From positions 186,001-250,000 of the forward strand of contig OZ244625.1 in assembly GCA_965218555.1 (NCBI GenBank): a DNA stretch of 64,000 bases. Reading direction: 5' to 3'. Shown here one piece after another: positions 34,848 through 43,589 of this stretch. The number at the start of each line of letters is the position of its first letter. Within the stretch, counting starts at the first letter, position 1. Source of the DNA: JAPPLB01 sp965218555. GTDB taxonomy: Bacteria; Acidobacteriota; Terriglobia; Bryobacterales; UBA6623. The translations under genes were made by a program, and so were the position numbers. The notes below the pieces were generated by a model. It did no database searches, was not told the DNA's origin, and saw only the letters and a list, made by a program, of their open reading frames with translations.

Positions 34848-37247
34848 ATGGCCAAGCCGAGGATCACCACTTCTACTGCAACGTGGGCTGCCGTCCTCCT
34901 CGCCATACCTTGCACGTGGGCGCAGGTTCCTTCGTACTCCGGCCCGGGCCTGCGGCCGAATCCGCGAGTGGAACGTGCGTTCCGCGAAGTCACGGAACTC
35001 ACGACCGGGCTGCGAGAAGACGATCACCCCTCGGTTTCTTCCAACGGCGGCATCGCTTGGACGGCATGGGTCTCCTACTCAGAAACGGATCGCGACAGCC
35101 TCATCCTGGTCCGCTCTCTCAATAGCGGTGAAACCGACTGGTCTGCAACGGAACAAGTCACGACAGAGGGAGGGGACTATTACAAACCCGCCATCGCCGT
35201 GGATGAGGAGACGCGGGTTTGGGTCGTCTGGCCCGCACAAGTAGAGGGCAATTGGGATCTCTATGCGAGAGTCCGAGAGCCGGACGGCGTGTGGTCGAGG
35301 ACGGAGCGGCTCACGGATCATCCCGGACCGGATCAGATTCCACGTCTCGCGGCCTCGAACGGGCGGGTCATGCTCGTCTGGCAGGGCTTGCGTAATGGAG
35401 GCCTTGATATCCTTTACCGGCTCTTTGCGGACGGGAAGTGGGGCAAGGAGGGTGCGGTCACTTCCAACGCCGCGAACGATTGGGAACCCGTCGTCGCGGC
35501 CACCTCGGACGGCGTTTTCCACATTGCTTGGGACAGCTTCCGCGGCGACTACGACATCTTGTTGCGGAGTTTCGTGAATGGCGGATGGAGCCCGGAAACG
35601 GCGGTAGCATCGTCGCCGAGACTCGAGAACCGTCCGAGTCTCTGTGTCGACCCGCGGGACCGTCTTTGGATTTCATGGGAAATCGGCCCGGAAGCATGGG
35701 CGAGCGATTCCGCCACCAAGGGTCTGCGGGCTGAAGGCCGGAAGATCGGAATCGCCTGCTTGACAAACGGCAAGCTGTACCGGCCGGCGGAAGCGCTCCG
35801 GCAACTCGACGCCATGGCCGGGTGGGAGACGATGGAGGCTCCCGAGATTTCCATCGGCCGAGACGGTCGCATGCGGCTTTTCTTCCGGCATCATGTCCGG
35901 CCACCCTGGCTCTCTATCGGCACGACGACTTGGGGGGGCAATCGCTGGTCAGCGGTCGAGACGGTGTTCAATACCGAAGGCCGCATTGATCAACGCCTGG
36001 CCGTCACCCAGCTCGGCGACAGCACGCTTCTCGCCTACCCCACGGGCTCGCTGCACAACCTGTTGTATGCGAAGCAGTTCAAGACCGGTCCGGCCGTCAG
36101 CGGAGCCGATCGGACGCCTTCTCTTGAAGCGTCGGCCCCGCAAAGACCGAAGAGTACACCGCGGCGCGCGGCGCGTCACACCTTTGGCGGCTTTCAGCTT
36201 TATTGGGGTGATCTGCACCGCCACACCGACATCTCCCTGGGCGGCGGCCAGCAACAGTACCTGGACGGCTCGCTCACCGACAACTACCGATACGCCATCG
36301 ACGCCGCCGAACTTGATTTTCTGGGAACGACGGAGAACACTCGCTATCTCACCCGACCTTACAACGTTTGGCGTTCGCAGCAGGCAGCGGAGCTTTATAC
36401 CCTTGCCGGAGCCTTCGTGGGAATGCACACTTACGAGCGAAGCCAGCAATCCCCTTGGGGACATCGCACAATTCTCAACTTCGCTCGCAACTATATCCCC
36501 GTGCCGGCGTCGTATTCCCTCGGTGATCTCGGCGTAAGCCCGTGGGGGCTCTGGGCTGCCCTGCGGGGCAAGAGGGCCATCACCATCCCTCACCACATCG
36601 CTTTCATCGACAAGCAGGTCAGTTGGGATTACCACGATCCTGAGTTCGAGCGCCTCGTGGAGATATTTCAGGGCTTTCGCGGCAGCTACGAGTATGTTGA
36701 TTCGCCGGATGGAGTTTCGCGACCGGAATACCTCAAATACTCCGAGCACCGTGGTTTCCGCCGCAAGCCCTACGAGCGGGACAGCAAGAGTTTTGTATGG
36801 GATGCCTTGGCTCGCAAGCGCAAGCTCGGCTTCATCGCCAGTTCCGATCACTTGGCCACGCACAACGCCTTTGCGGGCGTCTATGCAAAAGGGTTCGACC
36901 GCGAGTCGCTCTTCGACGCGCTCTACAACCGCCGCACCTATGCCGCCACTGACAAGATTCTCGTGGAGTTTTCGATGAACGGGAAGTATATGGGCGAGGA
37001 GGCTGTCATTCGCGGCAAGCCTGAATTCAAGGTAGTCGTTCGCGGGACTGCGCCTCTCGAGCAAATCGACATCATCAAAGAAGGTAAGTTCATCTTCACC
37101 ACCAACCCTCGCTCGTCGGCAGCGGAATTCACGTTTCGCGACGAGGAGTTTGATGGCAAGGAGTGTTACTACTACCTCCGCGTCATCCAGAACAACAACC
37201 ACATGGCCTGGGCGAGCCCGATCTGGGTTCGAGGCGAGCAGCTGTGA
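34848..37247 (+). CDS. Secreted beta-propeller-like plus DUF3604 protein
   Basis: About 799 residues from the ATG at 34848, with a signal peptide (TWAAVLLAIPCTWAQ). The first half (about 50-390) repeats blades of the form W-x-V-W-x-G-x-W-D-L-Y, with LVWQGLRNGGLDILYRLF and HIAWDSFRGDYDILLRSF, as in sialidase-like propellers. The second half is DUF3604, a PHP-like metal-hydrolase fold: YWGDLHRHTDIS, GTTENTRY, GMHTYERSQQS, ITIPHHIAF and FIASSDHLATHNAFAGV carry the conserved His/Asp residues. The combination suggests a secreted hydrolase with a binding propeller. Possibly in one unit with the alpha/beta hydrolase before it. Substrate unknown. Confidence 0.85.
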   Translation: MAKPRITTSTATWAAVLLAIPCTWAQVPSYSGPGLRPNPRVERAFREVTELTTGLREDDHPSVSSNGGIAWTAWVSYSETDRDSLILVRSLNSGETDWSATEQVTTEGGDYYKPAIAVDEETRVWVVWPAQVEGNWDLYARVREPDGVWSRTERLTDHPGPDQIPRLAASNGRVMLVWQGLRNGGLDILYRLFADGKWGKEGAVTSNAANDWEPVVAATSDGVFHIAWDSFRGDYDILLRSFVNGGWSPETAVASSPRLENRPSLCVDPRDRLWISWEIGPEAWASDSATKGLRAEGRKIGIACLTNGKLYRPAEALRQLDAMAGWETMEAPEISIGRDGRMRLFFRHHVRPPWLSIGTTTWGGNRWSAVETVFNTEGRIDQRLAVTQLGDSTLLAYPTGSLHNLLYAKQFKTGPAVSGADRTPSLEASAPQRPKSTPRRAARHTFGGFQLYWGDLHRHTDISLGGGQQQYLDGSLTDNYRYAIDAAELDFLGTTENTRYLTRPYNVWRSQQAAELYTLAGAFVGMHTYERSQQSPWGHRTILNFARNYIPVPASYSLGDLGVSPWGLWAALRGKRAITIPHHIAFIDKQVSWDYHDPEFERLVEIFQGFRGSYEYVDSPDGVSRPEYLKYSEHRGFRRKPYERDSKSFVWDALARKRKLGFIASSDHLATHNAFAGVYAKGFDRESLFDALYNRRTYAATDKILVEFSMNGKYMGEEAVIRGKPEFKVVVRGTAPLEQIDIIKEGKFIFTTNPRSSAAEFTFRDEEFDGKECYYYLRVIQNNNHMAWASPIWVRGEQL

Positions 37248-37374
37248 ATCAGCTTCCGGGCTGGATTTGCCGGGTGGTCTTCTTCCGTTGTGGCTTTCAG
37301 CGCGGGCGCGAGGGTCCACACCCGCGCCTCGGCTCGGTGACCGAGTGGGTTCGGCGCCGTGTCCCGGCTGTTGG

Positions 37375-39198
37375 TCAGTCGCCGGCTACGGGTTGATCGA
37401 CCGGGACGGGATTGGAGGTTGCTCTGGCGTAGCCGTTGGCGGCGCCGGCAGCGGCTCCGTTGACAATCGGTAGCGGCAACGGATCAACACTTTCCTCGAC
37501 GCGGCTTGTACCGTAGATGCTGAAGGGCTGCTTGTCATTGATCTTGCGCAGCTCTTCGAGCGACTGCTTGCGGTGTTTGCCGATAAGACGTGGCTGCTTG
37601 ATCGGAACCTTGTTCTCCGTGCTCCAGTCGAGATAGAGGTGCTTGTTGAGCTTTTTGTCGGGGAGACCGGCGAAGCGCATGGCGGGCCACTTGAATTGGT
37701 CGCCGTGCACCCACTTGCCGCGGCCGTAGTAGAAAGCGCGGGTGCCCCACTTGAAGTAGCTGCGGGAGCGGTCCCGCATCTCGCCGAAGTCGCGGCTCTG
37801 CATCCAGGCCGTCATCATGAACTCCCACTGCAACTGATTGAGTTGCTTGGCCTTGAGCCCTTTGCCGTCGGCCATGCGAGTGTCCTCAAGCGGCGTGAAG
37901 ATCGAAGGGACGTAGAGGACCTTGGCCTTCTTGAGGCGGTGCAGCAGGTCCAACGTCTGACGGAGATCGTCCGGGGTCTCGTTGGGCAGGCCGACGATGA
38001 AGGTGCAGACTGGGAACCAGTTGTTCTCGTTGAGGATACGGATGCCCTCGACGACGATCTCCTGCCAATCGAGAATATCAAACGGCAACGACTTGCCCGA
38101 CATGGTGAGGGCCGCGAGGCGCGGGGAGCCGGTCTCGATGCCGATGAGCGGAGCCAGAAACTTGCCGTCGGGATGCGTGGAATTGCGGTTCCGCAGGGCG
38201 CTCTTGTCGAGCAGAATCTTCGACATCTCCTTGATCAAATCCGGATTGACTACCGCCGGAGCGATCGTGGCATGCGAAAGCGGCAGATACTCGACGCCGG
38301 GCTCCCTGGCGATCGAGTCGTAGAAGTTGATAACCGCGTTTGGATTCGGGATGTAGAACGGAGCGGCCGCGCCGTAGATGAAAATGTCTTCGGAGACAGG
38401 GAAGATAATCTTCCCACCGTTGCGAGTGTTCGCCCGAACCGATTCGATCGCCTGCTGGGGCGGCACCGAGATGCGCGTCTCGAGCGTCGGTGAGCAGAAG
38501 GCGCACTGCCGCCCGCAGCCGCGGTTCATCTCGACGATGCCGTAGGTGGAACGTTTCTTTGGGACCACCAGTTGCTCGACGGTGGGCTCGGGAGCATTGA
38601 CGATCGGCGGAAGCTCCTCGCCGGCTTCGGCCTTCTGGAACAACCCAAGGGCCACGCCTTCAGAGCGTCCGTTGATGATGCAATCGACGCCGAGCCGCTC
38701 CATCGAGCCGGTTTTGGGAATCTGCCAGGCGCCCGCGCCGCCGACGATGACCTTCGGGCGATACTTTCGCAGCGCCGGGTGCTTGTAGACGCGCTCGCTT
38801 TCGGCCGCGTTCACCGGCCGCGCGGAGCTGCCGAAAATGTTGCTGTAAACACCGGTTGAAAAGGCCGTGCCGATGGGATTGTGAGCGCCGACGCCGACGG
38901 CGACGGTGTTGGGGCCCACGAAGTGGTCAAGGTCGTCGGGATGGCAGACGGCAACTTCGTCGGGGGAGTAGTGCTGCAGGAGGATTTCTTCGATGACCCG
39001 GATGCCGTATGGCATCACCATCGCCGTTCCGTCCGGGTACTTGGGCTGCTCGAACTTGTTCTTGTACATGAACCGCGGCACGAAGCGAGCCGGAGCCGAG
39101 GCATAGATCATCTGTTTCCAGGGGCTGAAGGCCTGTTCCGTGCTCTCGGTATCCGGTGCCGTCAGGACGAACTTTACCCCGCGAGAATCGTAACCCAT
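37375..39198 (-). CDS. B12-binding-type radical SAM protein
   Basis: 607 residues. The N-terminal 200 residues resemble the cobalamin-binding Rossmann domain that precedes many radical SAM cores (KFVLTAPDTE, GIRVIEEILLQ, CHPDDLDHFVGPNTVAVGVGA, KVIVGGAGAWQI). The core starts YGIVEMNRGCGRQCAFCSP with the CxxxCxxC cluster Cys 228, 232 and 235, then LIGIETGSPR, CTFIVGLPNETPDDLRQTLDLL and a C-terminal extension of about 180 residues rich in basic and aromatic residues. There is no DxHxxG motif, so B12 would have to bind base-off or not at all. It may be a methyltransferase or C-C bond-forming enzyme. Single gene; substrate unknown. Confidence 0.85.
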   Translation of the reverse strand: MGYDSRGVKFVLTAPDTESTEQAFSPWKQMIYASAPARFVPRFMYKNKFEQPKYPDGTAMVMPYGIRVIEEILLQHYSPDEVAVCHPDDLDHFVGPNTVAVGVGAHNPIGTAFSTGVYSNIFGSSARPVNAAESERVYKHPALRKYRPKVIVGGAGAWQIPKTGSMERLGVDCIINGRSEGVALGLFQKAEAGEELPPIVNAPEPTVEQLVVPKKRSTYGIVEMNRGCGRQCAFCSPTLETRISVPPQQAIESVRANTRNGGKIIFPVSEDIFIYGAAAPFYIPNPNAVINFYDSIAREPGVEYLPLSHATIAPAVVNPDLIKEMSKILLDKSALRNRNSTHPDGKFLAPLIGIETGSPRLAALTMSGKSLPFDILDWQEIVVEGIRILNENNWFPVCTFIVGLPNETPDDLRQTLDLLHRLKKAKVLYVPSIFTPLEDTRMADGKGLKAKQLNQLQWEFMMTAWMQSRDFGEMRDRSRSYFKWGTRAFYYGRGKWVHGDQFKWPAMRFAGLPDKKLNKHLYLDWSTENKVPIKQPRLIGKHRKQSLEELRKINDKQPFSIYGTSRVEESVDPLPLPIVNGAAAGAANGYARATSNPVPVDQPVAGD

Positions 39199-39519
39199 AG
39201 TCCTTCTCCAACCAAAAACTCTTGATTGTACCTCAGTTTCGCTGAAAGATTAGATCTTCCCGATCTGCCTCGCCGGCGATCCGGTAATGATTATAGTTCT
39301 GGTGATGCTGCTCAGCGTGAGCGCTTTCCTGACACACCAGACGCACCGCGCCCGTCGGCCCAGAAGACTCGGCGGCTGTGCCGGCGACCGCCATTTCGGA
39401 AGTCTGAAGGGCTGGACATCGGATCCCGGCCGGCTCATCAACGTTTGCCTCATCGACCTTCGGCACCTGGTCGCGTGTTACGGTGGTGAAGTTTCGGCTC
39501 AAGTTCCTCTAGTTCGATC
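39199..39519. other. Divergent intergenic region, no feature recognised
   Basis: About 320 bases between the radical SAM gene (minus) and the DASS transporter (plus). It should contain both promoters. I saw short open frames only, no clear promoter pair, no repeat shared with the rest of the window and no hairpin worth naming. Confidence 0.4.
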
Positions 39520-41085
39520 ATGACTGCCGTCACCGAAGAATACGGCGTGCGCAATCGCGTAGGGCTCATCCTGGGATTGGTCCTCTTCTTTGGGATCCTG
39601 CTGCTTCCCTCGCCGGACGGCCTCACTCCCATCGGCAAGAAGATGGGCGCCGTGGCCGTCCTGATGGCGACTTGGTGGATTACCGAGGCGACACACATCG
39701 CCGTCACCGCCCTTTTGCCGATCCCGTTGCTTCCGCTGCTGGGCATTATGCCGAGCAGCAAGGTGGCCCCGAACTACGCGAACCACATCATCTTCCTCTT
39801 CATCGGTGGCTTCATCCTCGCCTTGGCCATGGAGAAGTGGAATCTGCATCGCCGCATCGCGCTCGAAACCATCGCCAAGGTCGGCACGCGGCCGGCGCGG
39901 TTGATGCTCGGATTCATGATCGCTACGGCTTTTCTTTCGATGTGGATCTCGAACACCGCCACGACGATGATGATGCTTCCCATCGCCATGGCTGTTGTCA
40001 ATCAACTCGCTGAAATGGCGGAAGTCGAAGGCAAACGCGGCCCCGACACGCCGGCACGTGTTCAGCGAACCTTCGGTGTCATGCTCTTGCTGGGCATCGC
40101 TTACTCGGCGAGCGTCGGAGGTCTCGGAACCATCATCGGCTCTCCCACAACGGTCGCGTTCCTGGGTTTCGCCCAGACGCGATTCCCTGACCAGCAACCG
40201 ATCGGCTTCCTGGACTGGAGTCTCGTCTGTGTTCCCCTGGTCGTTGTCTTCATCCCAATCATGTGGGCCTACCTCTGTCGCTTTGGGGCCAACGTCCCGC
40301 TCAACCGAATCCGCTTCATGGGCAGCCAGGACGTGATCCAAGGCGAACTGCGCAAGATGGGCCCGATGACCCACCCCGAAAAGATTGTCCTTGCCGCGTC
40401 GTCTCTGACCGCCTTTCTGTGGATTTTCCGCAGGCCGATCGAACTCGGCGGCTTCACGCTGCCCGGTTGGTCGATCATCTTCGAGACGCCCTCCGACATC
40501 CATGACGCTACGGTCGCCATGGTGATGAGCATCCTCCTCTGCCTGCTCCCGCTCAACCTCTCCGGCGGCATCGAGTGGAAAGGCCGCCGCGAGCGCTTCG
40601 TCATGGATTGGCAAACGATTCAAAAGGGCATTCCGTGGAGCATCGTCCTGCTGCTTGGCGGAGGCTTTGCCCTTGCCGCCGGTATTCAGGAGTCGGAGCT
40701 CGCCCGCTGGCTCGGTTCCAAAATGTCCATGCTGGAAGGTATGCCGATATGGTTGCTGGTTCCTCTGATCTGCGTTATCGCCACGTCGCTGACAGAAACG
40801 ACGTCGAACATCGCCACCGTCCTGATGGTTTCGCCGATCATCGCCGAGACCGCATTGCAGATCGGCGTCCACCCCTACCTGTTGTTGATCCCCGCGGCCA
40901 TCGTCTGCTCGTTTGCTTTCATGCTTCCCGTCGCCACCCCGCCCAACGCCATCGTGTTCGGCAGCGGCTGGCTCACGATTCCACAGATGTTCCGGGTGGG
41001 CATTGTCATGGACGTCGTCGGTGTCATCCTGGCGCCGGTCCTGGTCTACCTGCTTGGATCCCTCGTGTTCCCGTTCGGAAACTGA
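39520..41085 (+). CDS. DASS/SLC13-family sodium-coupled anion transporter
   Basis: A 521-residue inner-membrane symporter for di- or tricarboxylates or sulfate. Twelve or so hydrophobic segments in two inverted repeats. The first substrate and Na+-binding motif is WISNTATTMMMLPIA and the second appears as ETTSNIATVLMVSPI, the expected SNT pair. Also FIGGFILALAMEKWNLHRRIAL and ASVGGLGTIIGSPT, which are family signatures. The loop at 190-210 holds a charged insertion. Start ATG at 39520. Single gene, followed by a gene-free gap before the MFS gene on the same strand. Confidence 0.9.
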   Translation: MTAVTEEYGVRNRVGLILGLVLFFGILLLPSPDGLTPIGKKMGAVAVLMATWWITEATHIAVTALLPIPLLPLLGIMPSSKVAPNYANHIIFLFIGGFILALAMEKWNLHRRIALETIAKVGTRPARLMLGFMIATAFLSMWISNTATTMMMLPIAMAVVNQLAEMAEVEGKRGPDTPARVQRTFGVMLLLGIAYSASVGGLGTIIGSPTTVAFLGFAQTRFPDQQPIGFLDWSLVCVPLVVVFIPIMWAYLCRFGANVPLNRIRFMGSQDVIQGELRKMGPMTHPEKIVLAASSLTAFLWIFRRPIELGGFTLPGWSIIFETPSDIHDATVAMVMSILLCLLPLNLSGGIEWKGRRERFVMDWQTIQKGIPWSIVLLLGGGFALAAGIQESELARWLGSKMSMLEGMPIWLLVPLICVIATSLTETTSNIATVLMVSPIIAETALQIGVHPYLLLIPAAIVCSFAFMLPVATPPNAIVFGSGWLTIPQMFRVGIVMDVVGVILAPVLVYLLGSLVFPFGN

Positions 41086-41534
41086 CGTCGTCGGGCGAAC
41101 GCTGATAGCGGAGGATGTCGACTGACCTTGAAACCCTTCTGAGAATGAGGCGTGGTCCGCCGTAGATGGACTCCCGCGCATCGGCTTCCCCTCGTGTCAA
41201 TCCACCGTCATGTTTCAGGACTTTGGGAGAGGCTGCATGGGAAGAGAAAACCGGACGGCCCCAATCTTGCAGTCCCTGCGCATGAGGTCGACTCGGCTCG
41301 CTGTTCTCCTCGATGAACTCGACGAGCTCTTCTCTTTTCTCGGCTCATGACCGAGTCGGCGTCCCCGGCATCCGGTAACACCCCGAGGTCTCGTCGGTTC
41401 CGATGATTTGCCGGTCCTGGCTCTGTTCGAATCCTTGACGGTCATCTCGAGTATAATTCGGTCTGCCCCTGCGCCCCGCGAGGCACCCTCGATCCACCAC
41501 CCCGCGTTTCCCGCAGAGAAATAGCAACCAGACA
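41086..41534. other. Intergenic region upstream of the MFS gene
   Basis: About 450 bases. A TATAAT at about 41456 lies 70-80 bases before the MFS start and might be a -10 element; no partner -35 was seen. A 37-codon frame starting with ATG near 41236 has no recognisable product. No repeat matches elsewhere in the window. Confidence 0.35.
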
Positions 41535-42869
41535 ATGCCGAACAACGAGTCAGGGCTCAGGCTGACCCCCATCCAATGGACCATCTGCGCGGTCGCCGCC
41601 CTCGGCTTCTGTTTCGACATCTACGAGCTCCTCATGCTGCCGCTGATCGTGCGGCCGGCCCTTCTCGATCTCGCCGACGTCCGGCCGGGCACCCCCGAGT
41701 TCAACCAATGGGTCGGAATGCTCTTTTACATCCCCGCGGTCTGCGGCGGCATCTTCGGACTCCTCGGCGGCTATCTCACCGACCGGCTCGGACGCCGTCG
41801 TGTGCTCGTCTGGAGCATCCTGCTTTACGCCTTTTCGGCCTGTGCAGCCGGTTTCACTACCTCGCCGGAATGGCTGCTGGTGTTTCGTTGCACGACCTTC
41901 ATTGGCGTCTGCGTTGAATTTGTCGCCGCGGTGGCTTGGCTCGCCGAACTCTTCCCGAACCCGAAGCAGCGCGAGGGCGTTCTCGGATACACCCAGGCGT
42001 TCTCCTCGGTCGGCGGACTGCTCGTGACCGGCGCCTACTACCTCGCGGTGACCTTCGCCGAATCGCTGCCCGAAATCCGCGGCGGACACGAAGCCTGGCG
42101 CTACACGCTCATTTCCGGCGTGATTCCCGCACTGCCGCTCATCGTCATCCGGCCGTTCCTGCCCGAGTCCCCGGCCTGGGCAGCAAAAAAAGCTGCCGGC
42201 ACCCTCAAACGCCCCAGCTTCGGCGAGCTCTTCCAGCCTGCCTATCGCAAGACGACGCTCATCACCGCCCTCATGTTCGCTTGCAGCTACGGGGCCGCGT
42301 TCGGCGCCATCCAGCACGTGCCGCGCATCGTCCCCGGCCTGCCCGAGGTCGCCGGCCTGGCGCGGGCCGCCCAAGAGCAGATCATCCCCGTCGTGCAGGG
42401 CTTTCAAGAAATCGGTGGTCTTCTTGGCCGCTTCCTGCTCGCCTTTCTGGCCATCCGGATCGTCTCCCGCCGCCTGCTCCTGCGCATCTTCCAGATCCCC
42501 GGAATGATCATCCTGCCCTTCGTTTTCCTCTATGCCTCGCTCCACGACCTCGAACTGCTGAAGTGGGGCATCCTCGTCGTGGGATTGATGACCGTCGCCC
42601 AGTTCAGCTTCTGGGGGAACTATTTACCGCGCATGTATCCCACGCACCTGCGAGGCACCGGCGAGAGCTTTGCCGCAAACATCGGTGGCCGCATGCTCGG
42701 CACCTTTGCGGCGCTACTGACGACGACGCTGGCCAACTACACGCCAGGCGCCACGGCCCCCACCAAGCTGGCGTACGCAGCCGCGATCGTGGGTATGCTC
42801 GCCTATGTCGTGGGCTTCGCGGCGAGCTTCTTCCTGCCGGAACCGAAGCGAGCAGAGTTGCCGGATTAG
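41535..42869 (+). CDS. MFS transporter
   Basis: A 444-residue 12-helix transporter. MFS motif A appears as GGYLTDRLGRRRVLVW in loop 2-3. FRCTTFIGVCVEFVAAVAWLAELFP is the TM4-5 region, with ETKR-like PESPAWAAKK after TM6. C-terminal half: FWGNYLPRMYPTHLRGTGES, typical of the sugar/metabolite-H+ symporter group of the family. Likely a proton-coupled organic-acid or sugar importer, but the substrate cannot be inferred. It comes after the DASS gene on the same strand with a 450-base gap, so probably separate. A dispersed repeat starts at its stop codon. Confidence 0.87.
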   Translation: MPNNESGLRLTPIQWTICAVAALGFCFDIYELLMLPLIVRPALLDLADVRPGTPEFNQWVGMLFYIPAVCGGIFGLLGGYLTDRLGRRRVLVWSILLYAFSACAAGFTTSPEWLLVFRCTTFIGVCVEFVAAVAWLAELFPNPKQREGVLGYTQAFSSVGGLLVTGAYYLAVTFAESLPEIRGGHEAWRYTLISGVIPALPLIVIRPFLPESPAWAAKKAAGTLKRPSFGELFQPAYRKTTLITALMFACSYGAAFGAIQHVPRIVPGLPEVAGLARAAQEQIIPVVQGFQEIGGLLGRFLLAFLAIRIVSRRLLLRIFQIPGMIILPFVFLYASLHDLELLKWGILVVGLMTVAQFSFWGNYLPRMYPTHLRGTGESFAANIGGRMLGTFAALLTTTLANYTPGATAPTKLAYAAAIVGMLAYVVGFAASFFLPEPKRAELPD

Positions 42870-42920
42870 CCTGCATTTCTCATCACGTGGCGAGGCGAAG
42901 TGCGTGAGAGGGCCGGCAGG
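42869..42920 (+). repeat. Dispersed intergenic repeat A, copy 2
   Basis: GCCTGCATTTCTCATCACG, then GGCGAGGCGAAGTGCGTGAGA, lies directly after the MFS stop. It matches 47800-47860 closely and 11718-11789 (reversed) more loosely. This copy is shorter and lacks the GACGAGGCG...GCCGCTTGGC part. Confidence 0.65.
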
Positions 42921-42936
42921 TGGGGAGAAAGGCAGA

Positions 42937-43338
42937 CTAGGCAGTCATTGACCCGCCGGCAGCCGTCCCGTTCGCGGCCGTTTCCGACTTCACACCCTTG
43001 TCTGCTTCCTTATACATGTATTTAATGCTGTCTTTGTAGATGACCAGGTTTGCGCTGTTCTTCCGATTCAGTTTCAGACACGCCTTGTCGTACCACTCGA
43101 TCACGCCTCTGAGCACCTCACCGTCGGTCAAAACCACGACCATCGGCGTCTGGTTCTGCATCTGCTTGATGTAATAGAAGTTCTCCGCGTTGGTCTGACC
43201 CTGAGGCATGCCGCGCCGTTCTCTTTGGTGCGGTCCATTCGGGCCGCGGCGGCGTTTTTGGGTGGAGGACTGATCCCTCAGGGCGCTCAGAGAAGGACGA
43301 ATCAGTTTGCGATTGTTCGAGTCGACGATGTCTTTCAT
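42937..43338 (-). CDS. hfq: Hfq-like RNA chaperone with N-terminal extension
   Basis: 133 residues. The Sm-like core is NAENFYYIKQMQNQTPMVVVLTDGEVLRGVIEWYDKACLKLNRKNSANLVIYKDSIKYMYK, shown here by its blocks: an N-terminal helix with Q-rich proximal-face residues, Sm1 (VVLTDGEVLRGVIEWYD), and Sm2 (LVIYKDSIKYM, replacing the usual YKHAIS). Hfq would form a hexamer pairing small RNAs with mRNAs. About 55 basic residues precede it (MKDIVDSNNRKLIRPSL, then KRRRGPNGPHQRERRG), much longer than in Gammaproteobacteria. ATG 43338 has GGAAAGGGG 6-10 bases upstream; the longer open frame is not supported. A 250-base spacer lies upstream. Confidence 0.8.
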   Translation of the reverse strand: MKDIVDSNNRKLIRPSLSALRDQSSTQKRRRGPNGPHQRERRGMPQGQTNAENFYYIKQMQNQTPMVVVLTDGEVLRGVIEWYDKACLKLNRKNSANLVIYKDSIKYMYKEADKGVKSETAANGTAAGGSMTA

Positions 43339-43589
43339 CGAAACCCCTTTCCGCACATTGGCGAAGGCCTGGCATCCGGCCGGTAAAACAGCAGCCCCTG
43401 AAGGGAGGTGAGCCCCGGCTACACCCTGCAAGTTGTTGCTTCGACTTTCGAAGAACCCAAGCCCGTTCAGGAATCGTTAAAAAGGGGGCCGTGCAAGTTG
43501 AAATAGGGATAACACAATCGCACGCGCCCCTGCAAGCAAATCGCACGTCCCTCTCGCAAGGCGGTGCCTCGCTCGTCGAAATAACTGTC

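Noticed and set aside
39499..41181. A 560-codon antisense frame across the DASS transporter
   Set aside because: Asp/Arg/Gln/His-rich shadow of a membrane-protein gene; no domain.
43339..43589. A riboswitch (GEMM-like) in the 5' leader of hfq
   Set aside because: GTAGCCGGGG and GATGCCAGGCC look suggestive, but the core order of known classes does not fit. It remains an ordinary unassigned leader.
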